64,000 nucleotides of DNA from the NCBI GenBank assembly GCA_030753015.1, contig JASMDC010000016.1:1-64000 (forward strand). The letters are read 5' to 3'. Every line of letters starts with the position of its first letter. Positions within the stretch are counted from its first letter, which is position 1. The notes below the pieces were generated by a model. It was not told the DNA's origin, ran no database searches, and saw only the letters and a program-made list of their open reading frames with translations. Below, one piece after another: positions 34,662-44,607 of the stretch. This stretch comes from Candidatus Undinarchaeales archaeon. Lineage in GTDB: Archaea > SpSt-1190 > JASMDC01. The position numbers and the translations under genes were made by a program.

Positions 34662-35933
34662 ATGCGCGTCGCCATCGAGACATTCGGGTGCACTGTCAAT
34701 CAGGCGGACAGCGAGATGATCGCACGTCTTCTTGAGGAGGCAGGTCACAAGCTCGTGGACCTTGCGTCCGCGGATGCCGTCGTCGTGAACACGTGCTGCG
34801 TCAAGTCCGCTACCGAGCGAAAGGTGCTCAAGCGTCTTGCTGCCATCCCGGTCCCAGTCGTCGTCACCGGGTGCCTTCCCAAAGCGGACTCCGAGGCGGT
34901 CCTTGCCGTACGGCCGGACGCTGCCCTTGTAGGTCCCCGTGAGCTCGACCTGGTACCTGCAGCCCTCGCCTCACTGGGTACTTCGTCCCCTTCGCGTGCG
35001 CTGGAGCATCGTCGCTTGGACAAGGCGGGGCTCGGCAAACGTCGGACACCCGGCATCACGGCACGCATCCCCATCGCCGAGGGATGCCTGGGCGCCTGCA
35101 CCTATTGCCAGACCCGGATCGCCCGTGGACCGCTCTTCAGTTTCCCGCACGATGGACTTGTCGAGGAGGCCCGTCGCGCCGTTGAGGCAGGATGCCGTGA
35201 GCTCTGGATCACCGCGCAGGACACGGCCGCCTATGGTGCCGACACAGACGACTCTCTAGCGAGCCTTATTGCAGACATCGCGGCCATCGATGGCGAGTTC
35301 CGCATCCGCATCGGCATGTGCAATCCCGATCTCATCGCCTCACAGCTCGAGGATATCCTCAAGTGCATGAGCGGGACCAAGGTCTACCGTTTCCTACACC
35401 TCCCAGTACAGTCCGGGAGCGACCGGGTACTCGCCCATATGGGCCGCAGGTACACCCGTGAAGGGTATCTCGACATCGTCAGGAGATGCCGGGAGACCGT
35501 CCCCGACATCCTGCTCGCCACCGACGTCATCGTGGGCTATCCGACCGAGAGCGAGGACGACTTCGATGACACGCTCGACCTGCTCCGCCTCGCACGACCC
35601 GATATCGTCAACATCACTCGTTTCAGCCCTCGTAGAGGCACGCCCGCAGCAGAGCTCAGAGCGCTTCATGGTCGCATCCTCAAGAGTCGTTCACGCCGTA
35701 CCGCCGAGCTGTTCCAACAGATGCAACGTGAGGCGAACAAGGGCAGAGTAGGGACCACTGTACGGGCTCTCGTGCGTGAAGAAGGCAGGAAAGGAGGTAT
35801 GCTCGCTCGGACCGACAGCTACCGTCTCGTGGCCGTCCCTTACGGTACGCTCGGTACCTGGACGGTGGTCCGTGTCACCGGCTCGACGCCCACGTACCTC
35901 ATAGGCGAGCCCCTCGAGGATGAAAAGCCTTAA
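34662..35933 (+). CDS. tRNA N6-threonylcarbamoyladenosine methylthiotransferase (e-MtaB type)
   Basis: 423 residues. An N-terminal UPF0004 domain with 'IETFGCTVNQADSEMIARLL' binds one Fe-S cluster. The radical SAM motif 'CLGACTYC' at residues 142-149 binds the second. 'YRFLHLPVQSGSDRVLAHMG' and 'TDVIVGYPTESEDDF' are family motifs, and a TRAM domain for tRNA binding covers about 355-420. It adds the methylthio group to t6A37. The start is 8 nt after the transglutaminase stop. Confidence 0.93.
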   Translation: MRVAIETFGCTVNQADSEMIARLLEEAGHKLVDLASADAVVVNTCCVKSATERKVLKRLAAIPVPVVVTGCLPKADSEAVLAVRPDAALVGPRELDLVPAALASLGTSSPSRALEHRRLDKAGLGKRRTPGITARIPIAEGCLGACTYCQTRIARGPLFSFPHDGLVEEARRAVEAGCRELWITAQDTAAYGADTDDSLASLIADIAAIDGEFRIRIGMCNPDLIASQLEDILKCMSGTKVYRFLHLPVQSGSDRVLAHMGRRYTREGYLDIVRRCRETVPDILLATDVIVGYPTESEDDFDDTLDLLRLARPDIVNITRFSPRRGTPAAELRALHGRILKSRSRRTAELFQQMQREANKGRVGTTVRALVREEGRKGGMLARTDSYRLVAVPYGTLGTWTVVRVTGSTPTYLIGEPLEDEKP

Positions 35934-35963
35934 AAGCGCAGCAGGCTCGCCAGTCATACCGAG

Positions 35964-36782
35964 ATGTCGCGCGAACGCACGTCCTCCAAGCGTCGGAAAC
36001 GTACTAGGTCCGGAAAGAGTACCGGCAAGGTGTACGAACACACACTCATCTTCGTCATCCGGGACGTGCATGGCTACATCGACCGATTAAGACAGGTGCT
36101 TGAGCTGGCCGGGGCCGAGGGCGCCAACGTGCTCGACATAGGTGGCGACTTCACGAACTTCGGTGACCGATCAACGCTCGAGGACGTCCTCGCGTCCATT
36201 CCCAGTGATCGCAGTGTCGTCGTTGTCCACGGGAACCACGATCCACCCGACCTCGTCGAGACCGTCCCACGGTATCTTCACGGGACCGCACGCAGCATCC
36301 GTGGGCTCTGGTTTCTGGGCCTGGGCGGTAGCAATCCTATCGGTTTCTTCCCCGCTGAGCACACGGAGGAGGACCTCGCCGGATTACTCACCGGTGGGCT
36401 GGAGAAGGTACCGAACGATGCACCACTGGTGGTAGTGTCCCATGTACCCCCACACGAGGTCCATGACTACGTTCCTTTCGTCGCCCGACACGTGGGCTCC
36501 ACCGCCCTGCGGCAGTTCATCGCTGAGCGTCGGCCGATGCTGGTCACCTGTGGCCACATCCACGAGTCGTTCGGTTGGACGGCGTTCCACATCACGAAGA
36601 AAGGCCTCAAGGACGTCGAAACGGGCACATCGGTCCGGATCGGCAAGGAGGCGGACACCGTGGTCATAAACGCCGGCAGCCTCCGTGACCGGCGCTACGG
36701 CGTGGTGCTCATCGAAAGGACCGCCGAGGGGATCAGGGTCACACCCGAGGTCCGGCTGTTGCCCGATGACGGCCGGTTCTAG
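35964..36782 (+). CDS. Calcineurin-like metallophosphoesterase
   Basis: 272 residues. After a basic Lys/Arg-rich N-terminal stretch of about 25 residues, the metal motifs are 'IRDVHGYIDRLRQVL' (D-x-H), 'DIGGDFTNFGD', 'VVVHGNHDPPD' (GNHD), 'LVVVSHVPPHEVHDY' and 'VTCGHIHES' (GHxH). It hydrolyses phosphomono- or diesters with a two-metal centre; substrate unknown. Ser/Arg-rich starts like this one can bind nucleic acid, but that is a guess. Confidence 0.88.
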   Translation: MSRERTSSKRRKRTRSGKSTGKVYEHTLIFVIRDVHGYIDRLRQVLELAGAEGANVLDIGGDFTNFGDRSTLEDVLASIPSDRSVVVVHGNHDPPDLVETVPRYLHGTARSIRGLWFLGLGGSNPIGFFPAEHTEEDLAGLLTGGLEKVPNDAPLVVVSHVPPHEVHDYVPFVARHVGSTALRQFIAERRPMLVTCGHIHESFGWTAFHITKKGLKDVETGTSVRIGKEADTVVINAGSLRDRRYGVVLIERTAEGIRVTPEVRLLPDDGRF

Positions 36783-39700
36783 CGCTGCCAGCCACTACGG
36801 CCCTGTTGCTGATAACCTTCACCGTAGTACTGGCCATGGCCGTACCGTCCCATGGCGGCCTGCTGGCCTGGCGCCGTCTGCTGCGGGACACTCCCGTACT
36901 GGTCGGTGAGCCGTTTCTCCTCCTTCCGACGCTTGTACAGGTCCAGACCCTTGTACAGGGTCCCCACGAGCACGATTGGGAGGAACAGGATCTCCAAGAG
37001 GTCCTTGAAGGTTGACATCCAGAGCATCGTGTCGAGCATGGACCTGGCCTCGACCTCGACGACCAAGGTACGCACCACCTCGGGCCCCTGCTCTCGCTTA
37101 ATACGGACCGTCACGGTGTGATTGCCCGGTTCCTTGGCCCGGACAGTGAAGCTGTAGGGGAAGGGCGTGTCCGGTTTGAGGAGCACGCGCGGCAGGTCGG
37201 TGGCCGCGACCACTCCCGCAGGCCCCTCGACCGAGATCGAGACGTACTCGTCGGCCTCCCCCACGTTGCCCACGAAGATGGAGACGCTCTCTTCACCCTT
37301 GCCGCCCTCTCTCTGTGAGAGCGTGACGACCTCATTATCCTCTCCCAGCTTGATACTGACATCGCACGAGCAGTCCGGTGAGTTGGAGCAGTGCTCGCCC
37401 ACCTCGGTGTCGCACCGCCCGTTCTTCGCGCACTGGTCGACGGTGCAGTCCTGGCGACAGATGGCGCACTCGTTCAATTTATCGCTCTGCTCGCACGTCC
37501 CGTCACCGCACGCGGGAACGCACTTCAAGGTGTCCCGTTTGCACCGTTGGCCCTCTGTGCATCCACAGTCCACGCAGCATGCGTCGCCGCTCTCGTAGCT
37601 CGTGCAAACACCATCGCCGCAGATTGGGATGCATACACCCGCCGGGCACTCGTAGCTACCGAGGCAACCGCAGTCGATACAGCAGTCCTCCCAACCCTCG
37701 TCATCAGTGCACACGCCATCACCGCACCTTGAGACGCATCCGTCCTCGGTGCATGTGTAGCCGTCGGGGCACCCGATGTCCTCGCAGCAGGTCTCTACCG
37801 TCTCCCCTGCAACGATCATCCCGTCGTCGCACACGGGACCGCACCTTCTTCCCGTGCAGGCGAACCCGTCGTCGCACCCACAGTCGTCGCAGCAGGTGAC
37901 GCTGTCCTCACCCGCCTCGCACGCGTCGTCCCCGCAGAAGGGCGCCACGCAGCCGACGAGATCGGCCCCCTCGCGCTCCGGTCCACAGATCAGACCGGTC
38001 GTGCACGAGCAGTCCCCGGGTGCCGAGGCACAGGTCTCCCGGTGGAACACCGAGCACTCACCGTCACCGACACAGTCGCCCTCGCCGCAGTCCAGGCATC
38101 TACCGGCGCACTCGCCCTCGCCAGGCTCGCACACGCCGTTGCCGCACTTCTCGTTGTAGCACCCCGTCTCGGTGGCCTCCTCGTGGTCGGGCCGGCACTC
38201 CCAGCCTGCAGGACATGCGCACTGCCCGGCGGTGTTCTCGCAGTTCTCTCCCACAGGGACGTTGCACTCAATGTCCTGCAGACAGGTCGTGATGTTGCAG
38301 TCCATGCAGCCGGCGGTGCATTCTCCCTGGGATATGTCGCACACACCGTCACCGCACCGGCGGACGTAGCACCCGGCGTCGTTCGCACGCGGATCGAAAG
38401 GACCGCACACCTCACCCTCACCGCACCGGCAGTCTAGCGAGATGGTACAGTCCTCACCCGAGAGGATGTTGCACCCGGGATCAGCAGAGCATACCATTGC
38501 GTTGCATCCGTCGCACCCGAGAACGCACTCGTTCAGTAGTACGTTCTTCTTGGTAGCGGCGTCGGTGAGGTTCATGTCGCAGACGCTGTCGTCGCAGGTC
38601 GGTTTGACGCATCCGCTGCCGTCGGTCGAGCGCGGATCGCCGGGCATGCAGACCTCGTCCAGGGCGCAAGCACAGTCGGCTGACGTGTCGCACCGCTCAC
38701 CGGACGCAGGGGTGCAGGTATCGTCCTGCCCGCACAACTCTAGTGTGCATCCCTTGCAACCCCTAGCGCACTCGTCGAATGTCAGATCCTTCCCAAGGAA
38801 GATGTCCTGGACGGTCATGTCACAGTAGGTGTCGTTGCAGCTCACCGCAAAGCATCCCCGGTAGTCAGCTCTCGGGTCCTGGGGATTGCACACCTCGCCC
38901 TCATCGGTGGAACAGGTGCAATCGTCCGAGCTGTCACAGTACTCGTCCAGAGCGTTCTCGCAGACACCGTCTCCCTTGGTATCATCGCACACTCTATTGC
39001 GGCAGACGAAGCTCTTTCCGAACATGGAGCGGCACTCCGTGGCGTTGTCACAGCCTCGGCACCCGGCTGCCGTCGAGCAGAACGGGATCGAACCTCCGCA
39101 GGGGATACCATGGGGGACGCACGCCTCGTTCTCACAGGAATAGGTCACATGGGAGTAGAACCCGCCCACGGAGTTATAGTCGCACAGCCCACCGCAGTCA
39201 TCATCCTTCGTGCAGGACACGCAGCCCTTTGCTGGCATGCACGAGTGCCCCTTCGCACTGCAATCGCTCCACTCGGCCTCCTCGCACGCACCCGCCCTGC
39301 ACGTGAAGGTGACGAACTTGTCGCTCTTCTCCCCCAGGCATTTCGGGGCGCATGCTCCACCGGGCGATATCTGACAAACACCATCCGCGTCACAGGTGCC
39401 GGGGACATCGCCCTCGCAGCATCCTGCCACGGACGAAGCGCAGTACAATGATGCCTTGGTCGCGTTGCATGCAAGCGTACCAGCGCATTGCCCCGCGCCG
39501 CACGGATCATCGGGCGCGCCCTCGGTGAGGCAGGACCCGCCGCAGCATGTGCCGGCAAGGATGCTGTCCGCATGGACGACACGGCATGAGTCCCCATCTA
39601 TCAGTTCGGTGCATGAAGGGCAGTCGCCAGCGAGGCATTCAGTCGTGACTATGGAGACCTCTACTCCACCGACGGACAGACAGGCCCCGACATCCTCGGG

Positions 39701-41488
39701 AGAGATGGTCAGTGTGGTGCCCGTGTAGTTCAACGTACGGGTCGTTGCGCCGCAGGTTACAGTGGATGTATCTGCTCTGACCTTTGAGGGATCAAGGCCT
39801 AGGTCCGCGGTCACCCAGGCGCCATCGTCCCCCTCTTTGAGCTCGATGGTCAGCGAATAGCGCATTACATTGGCCACCGCGTCATATGAGACCTTCATGG
39901 GGACCGTTTCTGTGCGGTTGCCCAGGAGGGTGACCGATACGTCCGCGGTCCCGGCGCGGTCGGCAGTGATCTTGAGCGAGGATTCGTAGGGGATTATGTG
40001 TTGTCCGGGTACGAGCGTCAGTTCGTTCACAGTGAAGGACGTGGGTGTCGAGGTAAGTGAGCATGATACATCCATGGACACATTTCCACCGTGAGATGTG
40101 ACGGAAAGCTTGCGGCCATCGAGCTCGCTTGCAGAATAGGTCTTTGTGAATCCCGATGACGGTGGGCATTCGCTGATCCCGGTGACGCCGATGCACCAAC
40201 CGTAACTAAGAGCGCTTGGTATCTCGTTGAAAACGAGTCCCTTTGACAACGCGTCGTACGGATCGGTCACTCCATCTGTACCAGTTATATGCGCCGAGAA
40301 GAATGAGGGGACGAATGGTACTGAGGCAGCTGTTTGTGCGCTAGGGTAATAACCGATAGTTGATCCCGGATCACCTTCTATGGTGATACTATTAAACGCG
40401 GAGCCTTCAGGAAAAGCGAGAGACGTTCCATTAAGTTCGCCTTCATGCAACATTTCATTGTTCAACCATGCTTTTCCTGATGGCATGCTGGGTATGTTCA
40501 AGAGAGCCGCGTTGGCATCATTTCCACAGCTATCGATTATTGGTGTATAGAAAATTGATGCTGTGCCGGAAGTCAGACTACCTAGTGAGAATGATGAAGA
40601 TGTTCGAATGCCACCCAACTCCGTACAACCGAATGAAAAATCTCTCGATGATGCTCTGTTGTTAAGTGTAGTAAGAGAGTCTGTTGTGATTGTGTTTTCT
40701 GTTGAAAGTAGATGAATTGGTATGGTTATAGATACAATGTAGCTAAGGCTCCCTACGACTCCGTATTCTTCGGGCTTTAGGATTGGTAAATAGAATCTAG
40801 GACCCTTTGAAGGGTCCAGATGCACTTGACAGAAGCTATTGTCACTATTGTCGGAAGGATCAATCATTATTGAATTTATCCCCTTTCTTAATACCTTTGA
40901 TGGAAAATTGAATACAGCTTCACCATCGATACAATCTACAGTATCTGTAGTATGATCATCAGTTCCTCTCTGAATAGTGAATGTGACTTTCCCATTGATG
41001 GGGAACTCATTTGATGTCCACCAACACTTGACAGCCACTTTGGCCACACCATCTCTGGGTTCATGTTCCAGAATGAATTCATAGAGTAGTTCTTGCTTTG
41101 AAAAGGAGTAGCAATTCATATCATCAAATAATGCTAATAGCAAATCATCGTCCACAGCTTCATTCCCAACTACGACATCACACGAACCGGTCTCATGACT
41201 AGGAAGTTCAAGGATCTGATTGTTCGTTCCGTCAGTTGTAGCCAATTCCATCCCACGGGTGAGCGATACATCTCCCGCTTCAACGCCCACCTGAAGTCTA
41301 CACGTTCCCATTTCACATTCTTGTACTGCCAGGGAGCTACCCGATACTACAGAACCATCTGTGGAGAACTCAAATTGCTCTCCCGGAAGTTCCGTTGTCA
41401 CACGATAATTAACAGTTATATCGCCTGCTGAAAGCACTAACGACATGATAATGAGCGCCGCAACAGACCTCCAATTGCTCATTGACAT
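36779..41488 (-). CDS. Giant Cys-rich membrane-anchored surface protein (1569 aa)
   Basis: A signal peptide (about 1-21) is followed by a low-Cys, Ser/Thr-rich beta region of about 620 residues. About 700 residues of dense cysteine modules come next, including 'CGDGVCTDDEGWEDCCIDCG'-type units repeated near 1240-1400 and longer units with 'CGDGVC ... GEC ... CLDC'. An Ig/NEW3-like beta domain ('VVTLSQREGG ... FVGNVGEADEYVSISVEGP') follows, then a TM helix (about 1495-1515) and a Gly/Gln/Tyr-rich cytoplasmic tail. The cysteine modules resemble extracellular disulfide domains; no enzyme motif is seen. The first ~430 codons are markedly more AT-rich than the rest. A TATA-like 'GATTAAAAGG' about 20 nt before ATG 41488 suggests a leaderless start. 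Its stop overlaps the phosphoesterase stop (convergent). Confidence 0.8.
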   Translation of the reverse strand: MSMSNWRSVAALIIMSLVLSAGDITVNYRVTTELPGEQFEFSTDGSVVSGSSLAVQECEMGTCRLQVGVEAGDVSLTRGMELATTDGTNNQILELPSHETGSCDVVVGNEAVDDDLLLALFDDMNCYSFSKQELLYEFILEHEPRDGVAKVAVKCWWTSNEFPINGKVTFTIQRGTDDHTTDTVDCIDGEAVFNFPSKVLRKGINSIMIDPSDNSDNSFCQVHLDPSKGPRFYLPILKPEEYGVVGSLSYIVSITIPIHLLSTENTITTDSLTTLNNRASSRDFSFGCTELGGIRTSSSFSLGSLTSGTASIFYTPIIDSCGNDANAALLNIPSMPSGKAWLNNEMLHEGELNGTSLAFPEGSAFNSITIEGDPGSTIGYYPSAQTAASVPFVPSFFSAHITGTDGVTDPYDALSKGLVFNEIPSALSYGWCIGVTGISECPPSSGFTKTYSASELDGRKLSVTSHGGNVSMDVSCSLTSTPTSFTVNELTLVPGQHIIPYESSLKITADRAGTADVSVTLLGNRTETVPMKVSYDAVANVMRYSLTIELKEGDDGAWVTADLGLDPSKVRADTSTVTCGATTRTLNYTGTTLTISPEDVGACLSVGGVEVSIVTTECLAGDCPSCTELIDGDSCRVVHADSILAGTCCGGSCLTEGAPDDPCGAGQCAGTLACNATKASLYCASSVAGCCEGDVPGTCDADGVCQISPGGACAPKCLGEKSDKFVTFTCRAGACEEAEWSDCSAKGHSCMPAKGCVSCTKDDDCGGLCDYNSVGGFYSHVTYSCENEACVPHGIPCGGSIPFCSTAAGCRGCDNATECRSMFGKSFVCRNRVCDDTKGDGVCENALDEYCDSSDDCTCSTDEGEVCNPQDPRADYRGCFAVSCNDTYCDMTVQDIFLGKDLTFDECARGCKGCTLELCGQDDTCTPASGERCDTSADCACALDEVCMPGDPRSTDGSGCVKPTCDDSVCDMNLTDAATKKNVLLNECVLGCDGCNAMVCSADPGCNILSGEDCTISLDCRCGEGEVCGPFDPRANDAGCYVRRCGDGVCDISQGECTAGCMDCNITTCLQDIECNVPVGENCENTAGQCACPAGWECRPDHEEATETGCYNEKCGNGVCEPGEGECAGRCLDCGEGDCVGDGECSVFHRETCASAPGDCSCTTGLICGPEREGADLVGCVAPFCGDDACEAGEDSVTCCDDCGCDDGFACTGRRCGPVCDDGMIVAGETVETCCEDIGCPDGYTCTEDGCVSRCGDGVCTDDEGWEDCCIDCGCLGSYECPAGVCIPICGDGVCTSYESGDACCVDCGCTEGQRCKRDTLKCVPACGDGTCEQSDKLNECAICRQDCTVDQCAKNGRCDTEVGEHCSNSPDCSCDVSIKLGEDNEVVTLSQREGGKGEESVSIFVGNVGEADEYVSISVEGPAGVVAATDLPRVLLKPDTPFPYSFTVRAKEPGNHTVTVRIKREQGPEVVRTLVVEVEARSMLDTMLWMSTFKDLLEILFLPIVLVGTLYKGLDLYKRRKEEKRLTDQYGSVPQQTAPGQQAAMGRYGHGQYYGEGYQQQGRSGWQR

Positions 41489-41545
41489 CTAGGGCGCGCT
41501 CATCCTTTTAATCTATAGCTAGCGGTAGCAGCATCCCTATTTACT

Positions 41546-41603
41546 GAAGAAAACAAAAAAAAGGAAAAGAATTCCCCCCGCGCCGAAGCGCGGAGGGAAT
41601 CCT
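41546..41603 (-). terminator. Hairpin-plus-T-tract terminator of the S-layer gene
   Basis: On the minus strand the stop codon is followed by ATTCCCTCCGCGC-TTCG-GCGCGGGGGGAAT, a 13-bp stem with one mismatch closed by a C(UUCG)G tetraloop. A pyrimidine stretch containing a run of eight T follows. This has the form of a bacterial intrinsic terminator and suits a highly expressed gene. Confidence 0.75.
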
Positions 41604-41615
41604 TAATCTCCTGTC

Positions 41616-44360
41616 TTACGCGAAGGAGATGTCTGCGGCCTCGATGGGCAGAGCCACGGACGCAGCCGTCTTGAACTTCAGGCTGGTTCCAGTTAGCTTG
41701 TCCTCGTAGTCGTAGTAGTGCTGAAGGATGTAGCACGCCGCACGGGTGTGCTCAGCCTCCCAGCCAGCTGCCACGATAGCCTTCTTGCCGACGGTGAAGG
41801 CATCCTCCTTGAGCTCGATCAGGGCGATCGGAGCGTCACAGGGGAGCGCCTGGTCAGCGTCGTCACAGAAGTCCCACTTGGTGAAGCCGAGCTCCTGCAC
41901 AAGGGCGTTGGCCGAAGGCCCGCCCACGAGGACGAAGTCCCCGTACATGGCAGAGGTCGGGTCCGAGACCTCGGAGTCAAGCAGGGCCACGGGCACAGCA
42001 ATGTTGCTGTAGGTGTAGTAGTCGCCGCTGGGGACATCGGGAATGATGTCCTTAACGGTGTACTCGCCCACCTGGTCGCCCTTCTTGAGCTCTTGGACGT
42101 CCTCAGTAACACCGGAGTTTATCGACACAAGACCTCGGATGTCCTTCTTGGCCATCTTCAGGATCACGTCGCCAGCCTCGAGAGCGTCCTCGGGGGACTT
42201 GGCGATGATACCGTAGTTACCAATCTGGTCCTCCTTCTGGGTACCGAGCGTGTCGCCGATACCGCCGGTGGTCTTGTAGAGGTTGACCTCCTCTATAGAG
42301 GTCTCGTCCTTGCCGGCCGTGTGCGCGAAGTCGAAACCCACGAGGAACTGAATCTTCGCGGAGCCCTCCTCCTCACTGGCGATGTAGAGCGTACCCTCGT
42401 CCTGAGCCAATTCGTCAGTCACAAGGGCTGATCCCTTGGACTCGATCTGCGTAATACCGAGCTGGTAGATCGCAGTACCGTAGTACATCTTGGCCAGAAG
42501 CCTCACAGCGGGTCCGTCGGATCCGGCAGCACCGTCGTTCGTGACAGCGCCAAGGTTCGAGTTGGACGTCATGTACGCAGTTCCAGTGAAGCCGCTGAGC
42601 AGCTTGTAGAACTTGTAGTCGTCGTCATCAGCGTTCTCCTTGTAGTTGATGAACGTACACATGTAGTCCGGTCGTGGCGGGTTAGCCTCGGAAGCCTCGG
42701 TCCAGGAGTCGTTCTTGCTGAACTGACCGACATCGTCACAGTCGAGACCGTGCTCACTTGTGGTCAAAGCGTCCTGAGATATGCCGACGAAGATCTCGGC
42801 GACAGGCTTCTTGTTGTCCAGCAGGAAGGTCGCACCTTCCGGCGGAACGAGGCGGTATCCGTTCATGTACTCGAAGTCCTCGCCCTTCTTGTCGAAGGGA
42901 GAGTTGACCGAGGTGGCCCAGATGACCTTGAAGTCACCCATGGCGCTCTCGTCCACATTGATACCGTGGAACTGGAGCCTCCACTTGTCGTCTGGCGAGC
43001 TGATGAACTCGTCCTTGGCCAGACCCTTGCTTGAGCCCTTCTTGTCCTTGCTGTACTTGTACTCAATGATACAGGTACGGGCGTCGTCGGTCCCGAGACC
43101 CTCGGAGCCGTAGGAGGAACAACCAGATGTACCCTTAATGGCAGTCGAGCTGACCTCACAGCAGATGTTCTCGAGCTCCCAGTCGGTCTCCTTGTTAGCG
43201 TTGTCCTTCCACTTCTTGCCGTCAGTGACGGTGCGCTCGATGTCACCAAAGCCCATCCAGACCTCAGCGGTGGAGAGCGAGTTCCAGGTGTCAGGCCTGA
43301 TCTCGATGGTGAACTCACTGATCTTCTTGCTGATGGTGGCAGGCGTGGTCTTGTGCACGTCGTCGTAGTTGGGCGAGAACATGTGTGTCTGCCCGGAGGG
43401 GTCCACGATCTCGAAGAACGCAGTGTTGGAGCCAGAGGCAACGTCGTTCAGGGTGATCTTGTAACCCTTGTACTCGGTTGTCTTGCCCTTGTGGATGACC
43501 TTCTTGTCACCCATAAGGATAACGAACTTCGGGGTCGCAGCGTTGTCGTCGTTGTCAATGGCGTCGAAGTCCGACAGGCGCACGTCGTGCCCGAAGATCT
43601 TCACGGGGAGGTAGTTGTCCACACCGAGACCGCCGTTGGTCGCATCTCCCTTTCCGGAGAGCGTGAAGTTGGCGTAGTCGTCGATGTTGTCGTCTCCCTC
43701 TGTGGAGCCTGCGCCATAGTCGGCGTCCGTAGGCGCCTCGATGAACACCTTGTACTTAAGGGTGCTCGCGGCAATAGAGAACCTCAGCACCTCCTTGTCG
43801 ATGGTGAATCCCATGTTACCAGCGCTACCGAGCTTCGTGGTGTCCAAGGTGATGATGTCGAACACACGGAACGAGTCATCAGGCTCACCGGCCGGGCTCA
43901 CATAAACATCCTGAAGCATAGGCAGGCCGTGGTAGTCGTGGAGACCCTCGATAAGGTTCGTCGTCTCCTCAAGGAAACCTTCCTTGAAGTCGGCGAAGGC
44001 GATGTCCACCTTCTCATCGTCGGTACCCTTACCGTCAGCGGCAAGAGCGAAGTCGTGGATAAGACCAGCGACATCCGTCTTGGTCAGTACCGCGGTACCA
44101 GCACCTCCGCCGGAGATGGTGGCCTTCTTGTGCGTCGCCTGGGCCATGGCGGCCGCGATATTCACGGCACCCACGACGTCGGCGGGGGCTGCGACCTTAC
44201 CGACCACAATAGTGGACTTGAGCTCGCCGTCCTTGATAAACATCCCGGGGAAGTCCGAGAGGTTCGCAGAGAGGGCGGGAGCCGCAATGGTAGATCCCAG
44301 CATTAGAGCGCTGCCCGCGAGGGCGGCCATGCGCTTGATTCCTTTCTTAATGGTCTGCAT
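41616..44360 (-). CDS. S-layer protein
   Basis: 914 residues from ATG 44360. Signal peptide 'KRMAALAGSALMLGSTIAAP', then the archaeal S-layer N-terminal domain ('LSDFPGMFIKDGELKSTIVV', 'KVAAPADVVGAVNIAAAMA'). At the C-terminus is the mirrored S-layer C domain with 'YGDFVLVGGPSANALVQELG' and 'KKAIVAAGWEAEHTRAAC'. This is the Methanococcus/DPANN type of S-layer subunit that forms the outer lattice. The long acidic central part is lineage-specific and includes a few Cys pairs. AAGGAGTG nine bases before ATG 44360 and a strong TATA box fix the start; the track start at 44465 is too early. Codon use looks strongly biased, as expected for an abundant protein. Confidence 0.92.
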   Translation of the reverse strand: MQTIKKGIKRMAALAGSALMLGSTIAAPALSANLSDFPGMFIKDGELKSTIVVGKVAAPADVVGAVNIAAAMAQATHKKATISGGGAGTAVLTKTDVAGLIHDFALAADGKGTDDEKVDIAFADFKEGFLEETTNLIEGLHDYHGLPMLQDVYVSPAGEPDDSFRVFDIITLDTTKLGSAGNMGFTIDKEVLRFSIAASTLKYKVFIEAPTDADYGAGSTEGDDNIDDYANFTLSGKGDATNGGLGVDNYLPVKIFGHDVRLSDFDAIDNDDNAATPKFVILMGDKKVIHKGKTTEYKGYKITLNDVASGSNTAFFEIVDPSGQTHMFSPNYDDVHKTTPATISKKISEFTIEIRPDTWNSLSTAEVWMGFGDIERTVTDGKKWKDNANKETDWELENICCEVSSTAIKGTSGCSSYGSEGLGTDDARTCIIEYKYSKDKKGSSKGLAKDEFISSPDDKWRLQFHGINVDESAMGDFKVIWATSVNSPFDKKGEDFEYMNGYRLVPPEGATFLLDNKKPVAEIFVGISQDALTTSEHGLDCDDVGQFSKNDSWTEASEANPPRPDYMCTFINYKENADDDDYKFYKLLSGFTGTAYMTSNSNLGAVTNDGAAGSDGPAVRLLAKMYYGTAIYQLGITQIESKGSALVTDELAQDEGTLYIASEEEGSAKIQFLVGFDFAHTAGKDETSIEEVNLYKTTGGIGDTLGTQKEDQIGNYGIIAKSPEDALEAGDVILKMAKKDIRGLVSINSGVTEDVQELKKGDQVGEYTVKDIIPDVPSGDYYTYSNIAVPVALLDSEVSDPTSAMYGDFVLVGGPSANALVQELGFTKWDFCDDADQALPCDAPIALIELKEDAFTVGKKAIVAAGWEAEHTRAACYILQHYYDYEDKLTGTSLKFKTAASVALPIEAADISFA

Positions 44361-44413
44361 TTTAATGCACACTCCTTTCAGCATTACGCTTGGGACAGAC
44401 AAGTCCGAACCTG

Positions 44414-44424
44414 ATTTATAAAAG
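44414..44424 (-). promoter_or_regulatory. TATA box of the S-layer gene
   Basis: On the minus strand 'CTTTTATAAAT' lies about 58 nt before ATG 44360. This gives a leader of about 30 nt that contains the AAGGAGTG site. Confidence 0.65.
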
Positions 44425-44607
44425 TTTGGTAAAACTGGTCTTACTTGCGAGTAGTAACACGTCATTCGTCGAACATCGCTACGTCAATCTTGTGTAACTC
44501 ATGAATGTTAATAATCCTTAATAAGTGACCTGTGAAACGTGGTACATGCACTGTATCTATGGTCGCGAGCAAGTGTCCTGAGCCCGGTAAAGTAGCCATC
44601 ATCACGC

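Noticed and set aside
37378-39728. Several plus-strand ORFs opposite the 1569-aa gene
   Set aside because: Antisense of Cys-rich repeats in GC-rich DNA gives long stop-free frames; no start signals or domains.
41718-44306. Plus-strand ORFs of 237 and 317 aa opposite the S-layer gene
   Set aside because: Strong codon bias of the S-layer gene leaves few stops in antisense; Val/Gly/Glu-rich translations have no family features.
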